Source of the DNA: JBFWPF01 sp050250135
GTDB lineage: Bacteria; Chlamydiota; Chlamydiia; Chlamydiales; JAFEGQ01
Length of the DNA stretch: 64,000 nt
Assembly: GCA_050250135.1 (NCBI GenBank)
Contig: JBFWPF010000005.1
Location: 1-64,000, forward strand
Direction: 5' to 3'
Below are positions 17,468 through 25,334 of the stretch, piece after piece. Position numbers and translations under genes: made by a program. Numbering within the stretch: the first letter of the stretch is position 1; every line of letters begins with the position of its first letter. The notes beneath the pieces are model-generated. The model was not told where the DNA came from. It was given only the letters and a program-made list of their open reading frames with translations, and made no database searches.

Positions 17468-18649
17468 TTACTGGTTTTCTAGTATTATTCTAGAGATGTC
17501 TGGGTTTTCGATCCTCCCGTAGAGGATATACCCCTTCGCCGCCTCTGCCAGGCTCCCATCGAGGTCGTTTTTGCTAATCTCTTCGAACAGAGCCCCTTGC
17601 TTGGCGATCTCATCGTCACCTGTGTAGAGGTTGATCGGGGGGACCCCTAGGCTCTCCCCCATTCCGTTAAGGGTAGGCAGGAGGTAGTTTTTGGCCATCT
17701 CAGGGGTAATCGAACCCCTTGTCCAGACGTTTAGGCCGTTGATGAGGGGGATAGTCGAGCGGCTGACTCCCCACCAGAGGAAGGTTAGGGTGCCCGATCC
17801 GACCGAAATAACCCCTCCAATAGGAGCGGTAAGAAGACGGAAAGTTCCAACAGGGACCATGGCGGCTACGCGCAGGGCCCTATTTTCGGTCCAGGTTCCG
17901 GTGTACTCCCAGCCGTCGATTGTGGCATATTTGATCAGGTCGCCGAGCCGCCATGCGGCCATTACTCCAAGGCGTTGAGAGGTGTCGGTGAAGCCCTTAG
18001 CGGCCCAGTGCCACTCTTCGGGGGCGGGATGGAAGTAGCCGGCCGATTCCTCCCAGTAGGTCCACCACTCCCAAGGGAGCTCCTCAATTCCCCGGTTATA
18101 GCGGCCATGGACCAGCTCTTTAGGGGAGATGTTCCAGTACTGGTTAGAGCCATCTTTCTCCCAATTCCGGATAGTGGGGTCGATCCCGGTGAAGTTGTCC
18201 CGCGAGGCGACCACCTGCCATTTCTTGTAGTAGGGGTCGTAGCGATCGAAGGCGACCCCCTCCGATCCCTCGGGGAGGTGGGCCCTTCGGAATCGGGTCC
18301 CATCGGCCATCCAGCAGTCGAGCTCGTCATCGGGGAGCTGGAGGGCGAGCTGCCGAAGGCCATGAACTGCCTGGGTTGCCTCAGCCATTCTCTTCATCCC
18401 GTAGAGGTTAAAAGTCGTAGGCCGTTCGACCCCATCCTTGGAGCAGAGCCGAAGAGTGGCCACGTACATCTTTTCTCCCTTCCGATTCCCCTCGTCTAGG
18501 AGGATCTCTTCGATAAAGGTGTGCTGCAGGATGTCGGCGGCATCGTCCCGGTGGACCTGCTTTTCCCATTTATTGAGGTCAGAAGAGTCCTTATCTCGGA
18601 GGGGGAGGTAGGGGGCCTGCACGCCTAATAGCTTAGAAAGAGCATCCAT
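17468..18649 (-). CDS. Hypothetical protein with central hydrophobic hairpin
   Basis: 393 residues, family not recognised. The N-terminal 250 residues are polar and rich in aromatic residues (WEWWTYWEES, EEWHWAAKGF). Around residues 270-315 come two adjacent hydrophobic stretches (VAAMVPVGTFRLLTAPIGG, VISVGSGTLTFLWWGV), a hairpin arrangement typical of chlamydial inclusion-membrane proteins, although these usually have the hairpin nearer the N-terminus. The C-terminus is polar. An AT-rich upstream region suggests its own promoter. Function unknown. Confidence 0.7.
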   Translation of the reverse strand: MDALSKLLGVQAPYLPLRDKDSSDLNKWEKQVHRDDAADILQHTFIEEILLDEGNRKGEKMYVATLRLCSKDGVERPTTFNLYGMKRMAEATQAVHGLRQLALQLPDDELDCWMADGTRFRRAHLPEGSEGVAFDRYDPYYKKWQVVASRDNFTGIDPTIRNWEKDGSNQYWNISPKELVHGRYNRGIEELPWEWWTYWEESAGYFHPAPEEWHWAAKGFTDTSQRLGVMAAWRLGDLIKYATIDGWEYTGTWTENRALRVAAMVPVGTFRLLTAPIGGVISVGSGTLTFLWWGVSRSTIPLINGLNVWTRGSITPEMAKNYLLPTLNGMGESLGVPPINLYTGDDEIAKQGALFEEISKNDLDGSLAEAAKGYILYGRIENPDISRIILENQ

Positions 18650-18894
18650 AGAACCCCGTTTTTCTTTTATTATAGCATAGCCGACCCCATAACGGCCATT
18701 AGTTCTAATAAAAAATTAATAATCACAATCCACTTAAGCCGAGGGGGATAAATCTAGGGGCTTGCGCGTAAATCGTCCCCTCTCTAAGCTCTGGCAATCG
18801 CGTGTAATCGTTGCTGGGCAACGAGTTATCCCATATTACGCGCAGTTCACTGCGAGGCCTTTGAGCCTCAGTCATATGGGACCCTACACGCTGG
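18650..18894. repeat. Non-coding region with structured inverted repeats upstream of tRNA-Gln
   Basis: No gene is seen in these 245 bases. AT-rich sequence (18690-18730) probably holds promoters. Nested inverted repeats follow: TCCCATAT (18829-18836) pairs with ATATGGGA (18874-18881) around an inner hairpin, ACTGCGAGGC / GCCTCAGT (18849-18872). Just before is CGTTGC-TGG-GCAACG (about 18809-18823). TGCGCGTAA near 18769 also pairs with TTACGCGCA near 18836. The role is unknown; it may be a remnant repeat or a structured leader. Confidence 0.6.
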
Positions 18895-18966
18895 TGGGGT
18901 GTAGCCAAGTGGTAAGGCAGCGGTTTTTGGTACCGCCACGCGGAGGTTCGAATCCTCCCACCCCAA
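18895..18966 (+). tRNA. tRNA-Gln (anticodon UUG)
   Basis: A 72-nucleotide cloverleaf: the acceptor stem TGGGGTG pairs with CACCCCA, D arm GCCAAGTGGTAAGGC, the anticodon stem GCGGT/ACCGC encloses TTTTGGT (anticodon TTG), and T arm GGAGGTTCGAATCCTCC. The discriminator base is A and CCA is not encoded. The presence of tRNA-Gln alongside gatCAB fits organisms that charge tRNA-Gln through Glu-tRNA-Gln amidation. A long palindromic repeat starts 4 bases after it and could terminate transcription. Confidence 0.96.
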
Positions 18967-18969
18967 TTG

Positions 18970-19138
18970 GAAGTCAGCATTGTAGGGGTTTAGCGCCCCA
19001 TAGGGCCCAGCAGCCACCTGGCCTCTTAACTTGCAGTCGTCGCCCATAGCGCTTTGGCTATGGGCCTCCTCCCGCAAGTCAAGATTCCAGGCACCTGCTG
19101 GGCCCTCTGTGGCGCTCTCCCCCTCCAACGCTGACTTC
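18970..19138. repeat. 169-bp palindromic element A (core CCCATAGC/GCTATGGG)
   Basis: The outer arms pair imperfectly over about 43 bases: GAAGTCAGC ... AGGGCCCAGCA at the left against TGCTGGGCCCT ... GCTGACTTC at the right. The centre holds a perfect hairpin CCCATAGC-GCTTTG-GCTATGGG within ACTTGCAGTCGTCG...CGCAAGT. The core CTTGCAGTCGTCGCCCATAG is identical in elements B (24904) and C (52251), while the arms differ. It lies directly behind tRNA-Gln and 31 bases before prs. Confidence 0.85.
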
Positions 19139-19169
19139 GGGGTGTAGCCTCAATATAGACTGGAGAAAT

Positions 19170-20087
19170 ATGGACACAGTACTCTTTGCAGGGAGCTCCC
19201 ACGGGAAGCTGGCCGAGCGGGTGGCAAAGGCGAGCGGGATCGAGCTCGGAAAGGTCGCCCTCACCACCTTCCCCGATGGGGAGACCTCGGTAGAGATCCT
19301 CGAGCCGGTGCGCGACCGGGAGGTCTTCGTCCTTCAAACACTCGCCACCCGCCCCAACGACTACCTGATGGAACTGCTCATCCTGGTCGATGCGCTCAGC
19401 CGAGCCTCGGCCGGGAGGATCACGGTGGTGCTCCCCTATTTCGCCTACGCGCGGCAAGACCGAAAAGGGGATGTGCGGGCGCCGATCACCGCAAGGCTTG
19501 TGGCCGATCTGCTAGAGGCAGCCGGGGCCGACCATGTGGTGGCAGTCGACCTGCACGCCGAGCAGATCCAGGGCTTTTTCCGGGTCCCCCTCGATAACCT
19601 CCATGCGGCCAGGGTCCTCCTGCCCGAGGTGAAGGGGCTTGGGGTTGGTGTAGTCGTAAGCCCCGACGTGGGGAGCATCAAGATCGCCCGCCGCTTTGCG
19701 CTGGAGCTGGGCTGTCCCTTTGCCACCGTCGACAAGGTGCGGGGGCGAGAGCAGGTGGTGGCCGAAGGGGTGATCGGCGATGTGGCGGGAAAGGTTGCCC
19801 TCCTCTGTGACGATATGTGCACCACGGGAGGGACCCTAGTGGCTGCGGCAGAGGCGCTCGCCCAGGCAGGGGCAAAGCGGGTCTATGCCGCCCTCTCCCA
19901 CGGCCTCTTTGTCGGGACGGCGCTGGAGGAGATCGGCCGCTCCCCGATTGAGAGGCTTTTTGTTACCGATACAGTGGCCGGCATACCCCGCCACCCAAAA
20001 GTTACCGTTCTGCCGGTAGCCCCCCTCTTAGGTGAGGCTCTGGCTCGGCTGAGCGAATCAGAATCCCTATCAACATTGCTTAACTGA
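19170..20087 (+). CDS. prs: Ribose-phosphate pyrophosphokinase
   Basis: 305 residues with the PRPP synthetase hallmarks: FPDGETSVEI, YFAYARQDRKGDVRAPITARL (ATP and ribose-phosphate binding), VVAVDLHAEQIQGFF, VSPDVGSIKIARRFA and the PRPP-binding loop LLCDDMCTTGGTLVAAA. It makes PRPP for nucleotide and NAD synthesis. This gene is absent from the Chlamydia trachomatis block as I know it, and its presence suggests more self-sufficient nucleotide metabolism. The stop is 9 bases before rplY. Confidence 0.95.
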   Translation: MDTVLFAGSSHGKLAERVAKASGIELGKVALTTFPDGETSVEILEPVRDREVFVLQTLATRPNDYLMELLILVDALSRASAGRITVVLPYFAYARQDRKGDVRAPITARLVADLLEAAGADHVVAVDLHAEQIQGFFRVPLDNLHAARVLLPEVKGLGVGVVVSPDVGSIKIARRFALELGCPFATVDKVRGREQVVAEGVIGDVAGKVALLCDDMCTTGGTLVAAAEALAQAGAKRVYAALSHGLFVGTALEEIGRSPIERLFVTDTVAGIPRHPKVTVLPVAPLLGEALARLSESESLSTLLN

Positions 20088-20096
20088 GGATAAACC

Positions 20097-20648
20097 ATGG
20101 AACTTACCATCGAAAAACGGGACGCTAGTCGCAAAAGGGAGTGCAAACGGCTCCTGCGCGAGGGGCGGATCCCTTGTGTGATTTATGGAAAAGCAGGGAA
20201 GTCGACCCCGATGTCGATCTCGACTGCTGAGTTTGGAGCGGCGCTGCGCGGGATCAAGGGCGGCTGCCTCCCCACCACCCGCTTCTCGCTCAAAGGGGAA
20301 GGGGATGCGGTCGTCAAGGATATTCAGTACCACCGGACCACCTACGACGTGATCCACCTCGACTTTGAGCTGATCGAAGAGGGGCAAGAGATCGAGGTCT
20401 CGGTGCCGATCCATTGCGTCGGTGCCGATCAAGCCCCTGGGATCAAGACGGCGGGCGGCGTCCTCCGTCAGGTGATCCGGATGCTCCCCGTGCGGGCCCT
20501 TCCCGGCAAGATTCCGAGTGAGGTGGTGATCGATGTCTCGGGCCTTGAGATGAAGCAGACGAGACGGCTGCGCGACATCGCCCTCCCCGATGGGGTGAAG
20601 CCCCGCCGGAAGCTGGATGATGTGGTGGTGGTGATCGCGAAGCGATGA
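20097..20648 (+). CDS. rplY: Ribosomal protein L25 (CTC form)
   Basis: 183 residues. The N-terminal 5S rRNA-binding L25 domain (ELTIEKRDASRKRECKRLLREGRIPCVIYG) is followed by the TL5/CTC C-terminal domain ending in GVKPRRKLDDVVVVIAKR. It is the first gene of the rplY-pth-rpsF-rpsR-rplI operon, the same order as in Chlamydia. The stop overlaps pth by 4 bases. Confidence 0.96.
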   Translation: MELTIEKRDASRKRECKRLLREGRIPCVIYGKAGKSTPMSISTAEFGAALRGIKGGCLPTTRFSLKGEGDAVVKDIQYHRTTYDVIHLDFELIEEGQEIEVSVPIHCVGADQAPGIKTAGGVLRQVIRMLPVRALPGKIPSEVVIDVSGLEMKQTRRLRDIALPDGVKPRRKLDDVVVVIAKR

Positions 20649-21208
20649 TCCGCCTCATCGTTGGGCTCGGCAATCCGGGCAAAGAGTACGAGCGAACCCG
20701 TCACAACTTGGGTTTTCTCGTGACAGGCCGGCTTGCCGAGGAGTGGGGTATTCCGATGAAGCGGGATCGGAAGTTTTTAGGGTGGATAGGCCGAGGGAGG
20801 GTTGGCGAAGCCGACCTCCTCCTTCTGATGCCCTCCACCTACATGAATGAGAGCGGACGGGCGGTCCAGAAGGTGTGCGCCTACTACGGAATTGGGCCGG
20901 CTGAGGTGGTGGTGATTGCCGATGACGCTGCCCTCCCCTTTGGGGAGCTTAGGCTCCGCCCAGGAGGGAGCAGCGGGGGGCACAACGGGCTGAAGAGCAT
21001 CGAACAGGCGCTCGGGTCCCAAGGGTATGTGCGGCTTAGGATCGGGGTTGGCCACCGCGGGGAGCTGGCGAGCCACGTGCTGGGCCCCTTTAACAAGGAG
21101 GAGGGGGAGGCGTTGCCCGCCCTTCTCGACAGGGGAGCCGCGATTTTAGCCCGGCTTGCCGCAGAGCCGCTAGAATTAGTGATGAATGAGGTGAATCGAA
21201 AGGAGTAA
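20645..21208 (+). CDS. pth: Peptidyl-tRNA hydrolase
   Basis: 187 residues: IVGLGNPGKEYERTRHNLGF carries the catalytic His and Asn, with MPSTYMNESGRAV and RPGGSSGGHNGLKSIEQALG. It recycles peptidyl-tRNA released from stalled ribosomes. The ATG overlaps the rplY stop by 4 bases, implying coupling. Confidence 0.97.
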   Translation: MIRLIVGLGNPGKEYERTRHNLGFLVTGRLAEEWGIPMKRDRKFLGWIGRGRVGEADLLLLMPSTYMNESGRAVQKVCAYYGIGPAEVVVIADDAALPFGELRLRPGGSSGGHNGLKSIEQALGSQGYVRLRIGVGHRGELASHVLGPFNKEEGEALPALLDRGAAILARLAAEPLELVMNEVNRKE

Positions 21209-21210
21209 CC

Positions 21211-21552
21211 ATGACCGAAAAACAGCAACTTTATGAGGGGATGTATATCCTCAACGCGGCCTTGAGCGACGCTGCTCGGGCGGCCGCGCTGCAGAAACTT
21301 CAAGAGGAGATCGCCTCTCAAGGTGGGGTGATCGAAAAGACCCTCGACTGGGGACGGCGCCGCCTCGCCTACGAGGTAGAGGGGAAGCGGGAGGGGTACT
21401 ACTACCTCCTCTACTTCCGCGCCCCTACTCCGGCGATGAAGGAGCTATGGCACAACTACGGACTCAATCCCGACCTGCTCCGCTTTATGACGATGCGGAC
21501 CGAAAAGGTCTTGAGCGAGGTCAAGTTCAAACCCCTACCAGGAGAGCTATAA
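21211..21552 (+). CDS. rpsF: 30S ribosomal protein S6
   Basis: 113 residues with the S6 pattern YEGMYILNAALSDAA, LDWGRRRLAYEVEGKREGYYYLLYF and the C-terminal LRFMTMRTEKVLSE. It binds S18 and 16S rRNA in the platform of the 30S subunit. Preceded by an AAGGAG site overlapping the pth stop. Confidence 0.96.
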   Translation: MTEKQQLYEGMYILNAALSDAARAAALQKLQEEIASQGGVIEKTLDWGRRRLAYEVEGKREGYYYLLYFRAPTPAMKELWHNYGLNPDLLRFMTMRTEKVLSEVKFKPLPGEL

Positions 21553-21553
21553 C

Positions 21554-21808
21554 ATGGGAACCAAGCTGAAGTCGCGGGGCCGCCCTAGAAGGACCCGCAA
21601 GAGGAAATCGTGCCCCTTTACCGCAGCAGGGATGAGGGAGATCGATTACAAAGATGTCGACACCCTGCGGCGATTTATCACCGAACGGGGTAAGATTTTG
21701 CCTAAGCGGATCACCGGCGTTTCGGCCTACCACCAGCGCTTGCTGGCTGCGGCCATCAAACGGGCCCGCTACATGGCCCTATTGCCCTTTGTAGGGGAGG
21801 AGTCCTAG
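21554..21808 (+). CDS. rpsR: 30S ribosomal protein S18
   Basis: 84 residues. A basic N-terminal tail (RGRPRRTRKRKSCPFTAAGM) is followed by IDYKDVDTLRRFITERGKILPKRITG and HQRLLAAAIKRARYMALLPF, diagnostic of S18. Spaced 1 base from rpsF and directly followed by rplI with no gap. Confidence 0.97.
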   Translation: MGTKLKSRGRPRRTRKRKSCPFTAAGMREIDYKDVDTLRRFITERGKILPKRITGVSAYHQRLLAAAIKRARYMALLPFVGEES

Positions 21809-22387
21809 ATGAAAGAACAAACTCAAAAGAAGGCAGCCCCAGGCTGCACCCTCCTACTCCTCGACGATATCGAGGGGCTCGGCCGAAAGGGGGAGATCGT
21901 AGTGGCCAAACCGGGCCATGTCCGAAATTTCCTTATTCCCAACAAGAAGGCGGTGATCGCCGACAACAACGCGCTCCGGATCCAAGAGAGGCTCCGCGTT
22001 GAGCGGGCCAAGCAGGCTCAGATCGACAAGGTCGCCTCTGAGCAGCTCGCCTCCCAGGTCAATGGGCTCACCCTGAGCACCCATGTCAAGGTCGACCCAG
22101 ACGGGCGGATGTATGGCTCAGTTGCCGCTGCCGACATCGTGGAGATCCTCGAGCGGGAGAACATCCACATCGAACGGCGATTCGTCGCCCTTCCCAAGCC
22201 GATTAAAGAGACCGGTCTCCACCCGATCGAGCTCCGGCTTAAAGAGGGGATTATGGCCTCCTTCAAACTGAAGGTGATCCCCGAAGGGATGGAGGATCTT
22301 CCTGAGCTAACCCCGAATGAGCCCCCCCTCGTAGAGGCGGCCAGCGAGGTTCCAGCTGTTGAAGGGGAAGGGCATGAAGAGGCTTAA
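21809..22387 (+). CDS. rplI: 50S ribosomal protein L9
   Basis: 192 residues. The N-terminal domain is LLLLDDIEGLGRKGEIV ... KPGHVRNFLIPNKKAV; the C-terminal domain includes MYGSVAAADIVEIL and HPIELRLKEGIMASFKLKVI. The acidic C-terminal extension (ELTPNEPPLVEAASEV...) is longer than in most bacteria. Its 3' end overlaps the start of hldD. Confidence 0.96.
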   Translation: MKEQTQKKAAPGCTLLLLDDIEGLGRKGEIVVAKPGHVRNFLIPNKKAVIADNNALRIQERLRVERAKQAQIDKVASEQLASQVNGLTLSTHVKVDPDGRMYGSVAAADIVEILERENIHIERRFVALPKPIKETGLHPIELRLKEGIMASFKLKVIPEGMEDLPELTPNEPPLVEAASEVPAVEGEGHEEA

Positions 22388-23363
22388 TCTTCCCGACGAT
22401 AAGTGGATTGTGGTGACGGGCGCAGCCGGCTTTGTCGGCTCCGCCCTGATCCGCTACCTCAACGACTGCGGCTTCACCTCGATCATAGCCGTCGACGACC
22501 TCGGTGAGGGGGAGAAGTGGCGGAATCTCGTGGGCAAGGAGTTTGCTGAGCTCCTCCCGATCGCCGGCCTTCCCGATTGGCTCGACGGCCGCGAGACCGA
22601 AATCCAGGCCTTTCTCCATATGGGGGCGATCTCGAGCACAGTCGAGACCGATGCTGACCGCCTCCTCGACATCAATACCCGCTACACCCAGCTCTTAGCG
22701 ACCTACGCCCTCGAGCATGGGATCCGTTTTATCTACGCCTCGTCGGCGGCCACCTACGGGGATGGCTCGCAGGGTTTCTCGGATGATCACGAGAAGCTTA
22801 AATCGCTCCGCCCCCTCAACATGTATGGCTATTCGAAGCACCTCTTTGACCTCTGGGCCAAGAAGGAGGGGGCGCTCGACACCATCGTAGGGCTGAAGTT
22901 CTTCAACCTCTTTGGTCCTAATGAGCACCACAAAGGGCGGATGAGCTCGGTGATCCCCCACTTTGTCGATCAGATCGAAGAGAAGGGAGAGGTCCGCCTC
23001 TTCAAGTCCTCCGACCCGAAGCGGTATGCCGATGGGGAGCAGGAGCGGGACTTCCTCTACATCAAGGATGCGGTGGGGATGGCGTGCAGCTTCCTCCAGA
23101 GCGAAGCGGCCGGCCTCTACAACATTGGGAGTGGGAAGGCGACGACCTTTAAGGCCCTCGCCCACGCCGTTTTTAATGCGCTGGGCAAGCCCGAGAAGAT
23201 CAAGTATATCCCGATGCCAGAGGACCTGGTCGGGAAGTACCAGAACCACACCTGCGCCGACATGCGCAAGTTTAGCCGCCACCTGCCCGATTGGGTGGCG
23301 ACCCCGATCGGCGATGCTGTCGCCGACTATGTCCATCACCTAAAACAAAGCCAAACGTGGTAG
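22374..23363 (+). CDS. hldD: ADP-L-glycero-D-manno-heptose 6-epimerase
   Basis: 329 residues of an extended short-chain dehydrogenase: the NADP-binding IVVTGAAGFVGSALIRYL, HMGAISSTVETDAD, YASSAATYG and the YxxxK pair in MYGYSKHLFD. FFNLFGPNEHHKGRMSSV is typical of HldD. It converts ADP-D,D-heptose to the L,D form for the LPS inner core. The ATG at 22374 has an AGGGGAAGGG ribosome binding site inside the rplI end. It overlaps hldE by 7 bases, forming a heptose module. Confidence 0.93.
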   Translation: MKRLNLPDDKWIVVTGAAGFVGSALIRYLNDCGFTSIIAVDDLGEGEKWRNLVGKEFAELLPIAGLPDWLDGRETEIQAFLHMGAISSTVETDADRLLDINTRYTQLLATYALEHGIRFIYASSAATYGDGSQGFSDDHEKLKSLRPLNMYGYSKHLFDLWAKKEGALDTIVGLKFFNLFGPNEHHKGRMSSVIPHFVDQIEEKGEVRLFKSSDPKRYADGEQERDFLYIKDAVGMACSFLQSEAAGLYNIGSGKATTFKALAHAVFNALGKPEKIKYIPMPEDLVGKYQNHTCADMRKFSRHLPDWVATPIGDAVADYVHHLKQSQTW

Positions 23364-24292
23364 CCCTCTCCCCTAGGCGGATCCTCCTGGTGGGGGATCT
23401 CGCCCTTGACCGCTACACCCACGGCACCGTCTCCCGGATCTCTCCGGAGGCCCCCGTCCCGATCCTCCACGCCACCCGCGTCGAGGAGCGGGCCGGGATG
23501 GCCGGCAACGTCGCCCTCGGCCTTGCCGCTCTCCACCAAGAGGTAGTCCTGCTGGCCCGTGTTGGTGATGACGCCGCCTGCGAGGCGATCTGCAGCAGCT
23601 TAGAGGGGATCGACCTGGCCCTAGAAAAGGAGCTCGGATGGGAGACGCCGATTAAGCATCGCCTAATGGCTGGCCAGCAGCTCCTCCGCGTCGATACCGA
23701 GCGGATCCGCCCCCTCACCCCTAAAACAGAGATCGGCATCTGCTCGAAAATAGAGCGCCTACTCGACGACATCGACGCTGTTGCCATCTCCGATTACGGC
23801 AAGGGTTTTTGCACCCCGACACTCCTTGCCGCCCTTCTCTCGGCCGCCAAAAAGCGCTCCATCCCCACGCTAGTCGACCCAAAGGGGCGCGACTTTACCC
23901 GTTATGCGGGTGCCACGCTGATCAAACCTAATCATGCCGAAGCGTGCCATGCGGCCAACCTCGATCCCCACACCCCTTTGGAAGAGGTAGCCGCTGCCCT
24001 CCACTCCCAAATCGAGATGAACTACCTGGTCGTTACCCGATCGGAGAAGGGGATTTCGATCTTTCCTAAAGAGGGGGGGCACGACAATGTCCCCGCTACA
24101 CCGCTTCAGGTGCGCGATGTGACCGGCGCTGGCGATACGGTTCTCGCGGTCCTTACTGCCGCCGTTGCTAGCGGCCTCTCCCTTCGAGAGGGGTGCCAGC
24201 TGGCCAACCAGGCCGCCAGCCTCGCCGTCCAGCGCCTCGGCTGCGTCCCCATCACCCTCGAGGAACTTACTCCCTTGGCATCTTCTCTTTGA
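23357..24292 (+). CDS. hldE: D-glycero-beta-D-manno-heptose-7-phosphate kinase (HldE kinase domain)
   Basis: 311 residues of PfkB fold: RILLVGDLALDRYTHGTVSRISPEAPVPIL is the HldE/RfaE N-terminal signature, followed by GMAGNVALGLAAL, AISDYGKGFCT, LVDPKGRDFTRYAGATLIKPN and the DVTGAGDTVLAVL anion hole. The C-terminal adenylyltransferase domain of bifunctional HldE is absent, so that step needs a separate gene elsewhere. The GTG start overlaps the hldD stop. The 3' end overlaps the convergent gene at 24267 by 26 bases. Confidence 0.9.
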   Translation: MVALSPRRILLVGDLALDRYTHGTVSRISPEAPVPILHATRVEERAGMAGNVALGLAALHQEVVLLARVGDDAACEAICSSLEGIDLALEKELGWETPIKHRLMAGQQLLRVDTERIRPLTPKTEIGICSKIERLLDDIDAVAISDYGKGFCTPTLLAALLSAAKKRSIPTLVDPKGRDFTRYAGATLIKPNHAEACHAANLDPHTPLEEVAAALHSQIEMNYLVVTRSEKGISIFPKEGGHDNVPATPLQVRDVTGAGDTVLAVLTAAVASGLSLREGCQLANQAASLAVQRLGCVPITLEELTPLASSL

Positions 24293-24854
24293 GCTCGGGG
24301 TAGAGCTCTAAGCATTTTGCCGTCCATACGGGATGCCTGGCCAGCGCTGTTGGAGGAATAATCGTCATCTTGCTGAAGTCTTTTATAAAGAATCGCAAGA
24401 AGGGATTCCTCACCTCGTAACTTACTGGGGAGGGTCTATCTTCCTTTCCGCTTAGTTCCGTCCAGGTTCCCTTGTCAACAGCAGGCAGCTGCGGCCACCA
24501 GCTGACCCACTGGATCGATACCAGCGCCTTGCCCTCCTGATCGATAAAGAGCAATTCCGCCTCCCCAGCCTGCTCTCTTGCAAAAAAGAGACCATCCGTA
24601 CCCTTACGGACCCAGATCCGTTCAAAGCCCGTAGCGCAGTAGGGAGATTGGAAGAAAATCTGATCATCGTAGGCAAGGGGATGGGAGGCTAGGAATTGTT
24701 GGAAAGTTGGGTAGCAGCGGCTCAACCCACGGGGGTGCCACTTCTTGGCAAGGTCGTTCCACCCCCGTTCGATCATGCTATTCGGAGGCAGGAGGGGCCG
24801 AGACACCCATTGACCTTCGATCGGCTTTACCTCTTTCATCCAGACCTCCGCCAT
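24267..24854 (-). CDS. Hypothetical protein
   Basis: 195 residues, family not recognised. The protein is rich in Trp and Pro (VSIQWVSWWPQLP, WNDLAKKWHPRGLS) with a hydrophobic-aromatic C-terminal half (NPFLRFFIKDFSKMTIIPP). No signal peptide or clear transmembrane segment. The start ATG lies about 50 bases from palindromic element B, which occupies its upstream region. Could be a genuine lineage-specific gene or a fragment of a longer one. Confidence 0.55.
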   Translation of the reverse strand: MAEVWMKEVKPIEGQWVSRPLLPPNSMIERGWNDLAKKWHPRGLSRCYPTFQQFLASHPLAYDDQIFFQSPYCATGFERIWVRKGTDGLFFAREQAGEAELLFIDQEGKALVSIQWVSWWPQLPAVDKGTWTELSGKEDRPSPVSYEVRNPFLRFFIKDFSKMTIIPPTALARHPVWTAKCLELYPELKEKMPRE

Positions 24855-24903
24855 CCACTCTAGCCAGGTCGAGCAGACCCGCTCGGCTTTGCCCCGTTCA
24901 GGC

Positions 24904-25064
24904 AGTACATGTTCACGGGGGTAGCCCCCTCTCCAGGGGCGGGGGTCACAAATCTCTCAGCTTGCAGTCGTCGCCCATAGCTATGGCTATGAGCTCCTCC
25001 TTTAAGCTGAGATCTTTGCAACCCGCGCTCCCTAGCGAGGGGACCCCCCCTCGTGAACACGTAC
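24904..25064. repeat. 161-bp palindromic element B (core CCCATAGC type)
   Basis: The outer arms GTACATGTTCACGGGGG and CCCTCGTGAACACGTAC are inverted copies. An inner stem pairs CTCAGCTT with AAGCTGAG, and the central hairpin is CATAGC-TATG-GCTATG. Nearly the same sequence in the same orientation occurs at 52251-52410 (element C). One reading frame stays open through both copies (shared peptide SLSLQSSPIAMAMSSSFK). No transposase or target duplication is visible. Confidence 0.85.
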
Positions 25065-25334
25065 TTCAGGCAGAGGCAAATAACCAAACACGAGTGGCAT
25101 AATGTCCTTAACGTCTAAAGCGGTGTAGTCCATAAATAACATCCTTGGGTTTTTCCGTTAAAGGATATCTATTGTCGAAATAGAGATATAGCGCTTTTGC
25201 ATTGGCCTAGGGAGGAAAGTTCAATTCGCTCTATTTCAGCAACTTGAGTCAAATTAAAATAAAAAGTTTGCGTATTTCTGGGAAGGGGCGGTATGGGAGG
25301 TAATACCTGCATTTTGGAGCCCGGAAAAGTGAGC
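25065..25334. other. AT-rich non-coding region
   Basis: No gene is supported in these 270 bases. The second half is AT-rich (ATTGTCGAAATAGAGATATAG; TTGAGTCAAATTAAAATAAA near 25243-25262) and probably contains the promoter of the downstream hypothetical gene. I see no confident -35/-10 pair, tRNA or structured RNA. Confidence 0.5.

Noticed and set aside
22695..23339. 214-codon frame antisense to hldD
   Set aside because: hldD on the plus strand has all epimerase motifs.
24707..25102. 131-codon frame through palindromic element B
   Set aside because: Most of it is antisense to the 24267 gene and repeat sequence. Only the repeat part is shared with element C, and no start or ribosome site supports a gene.
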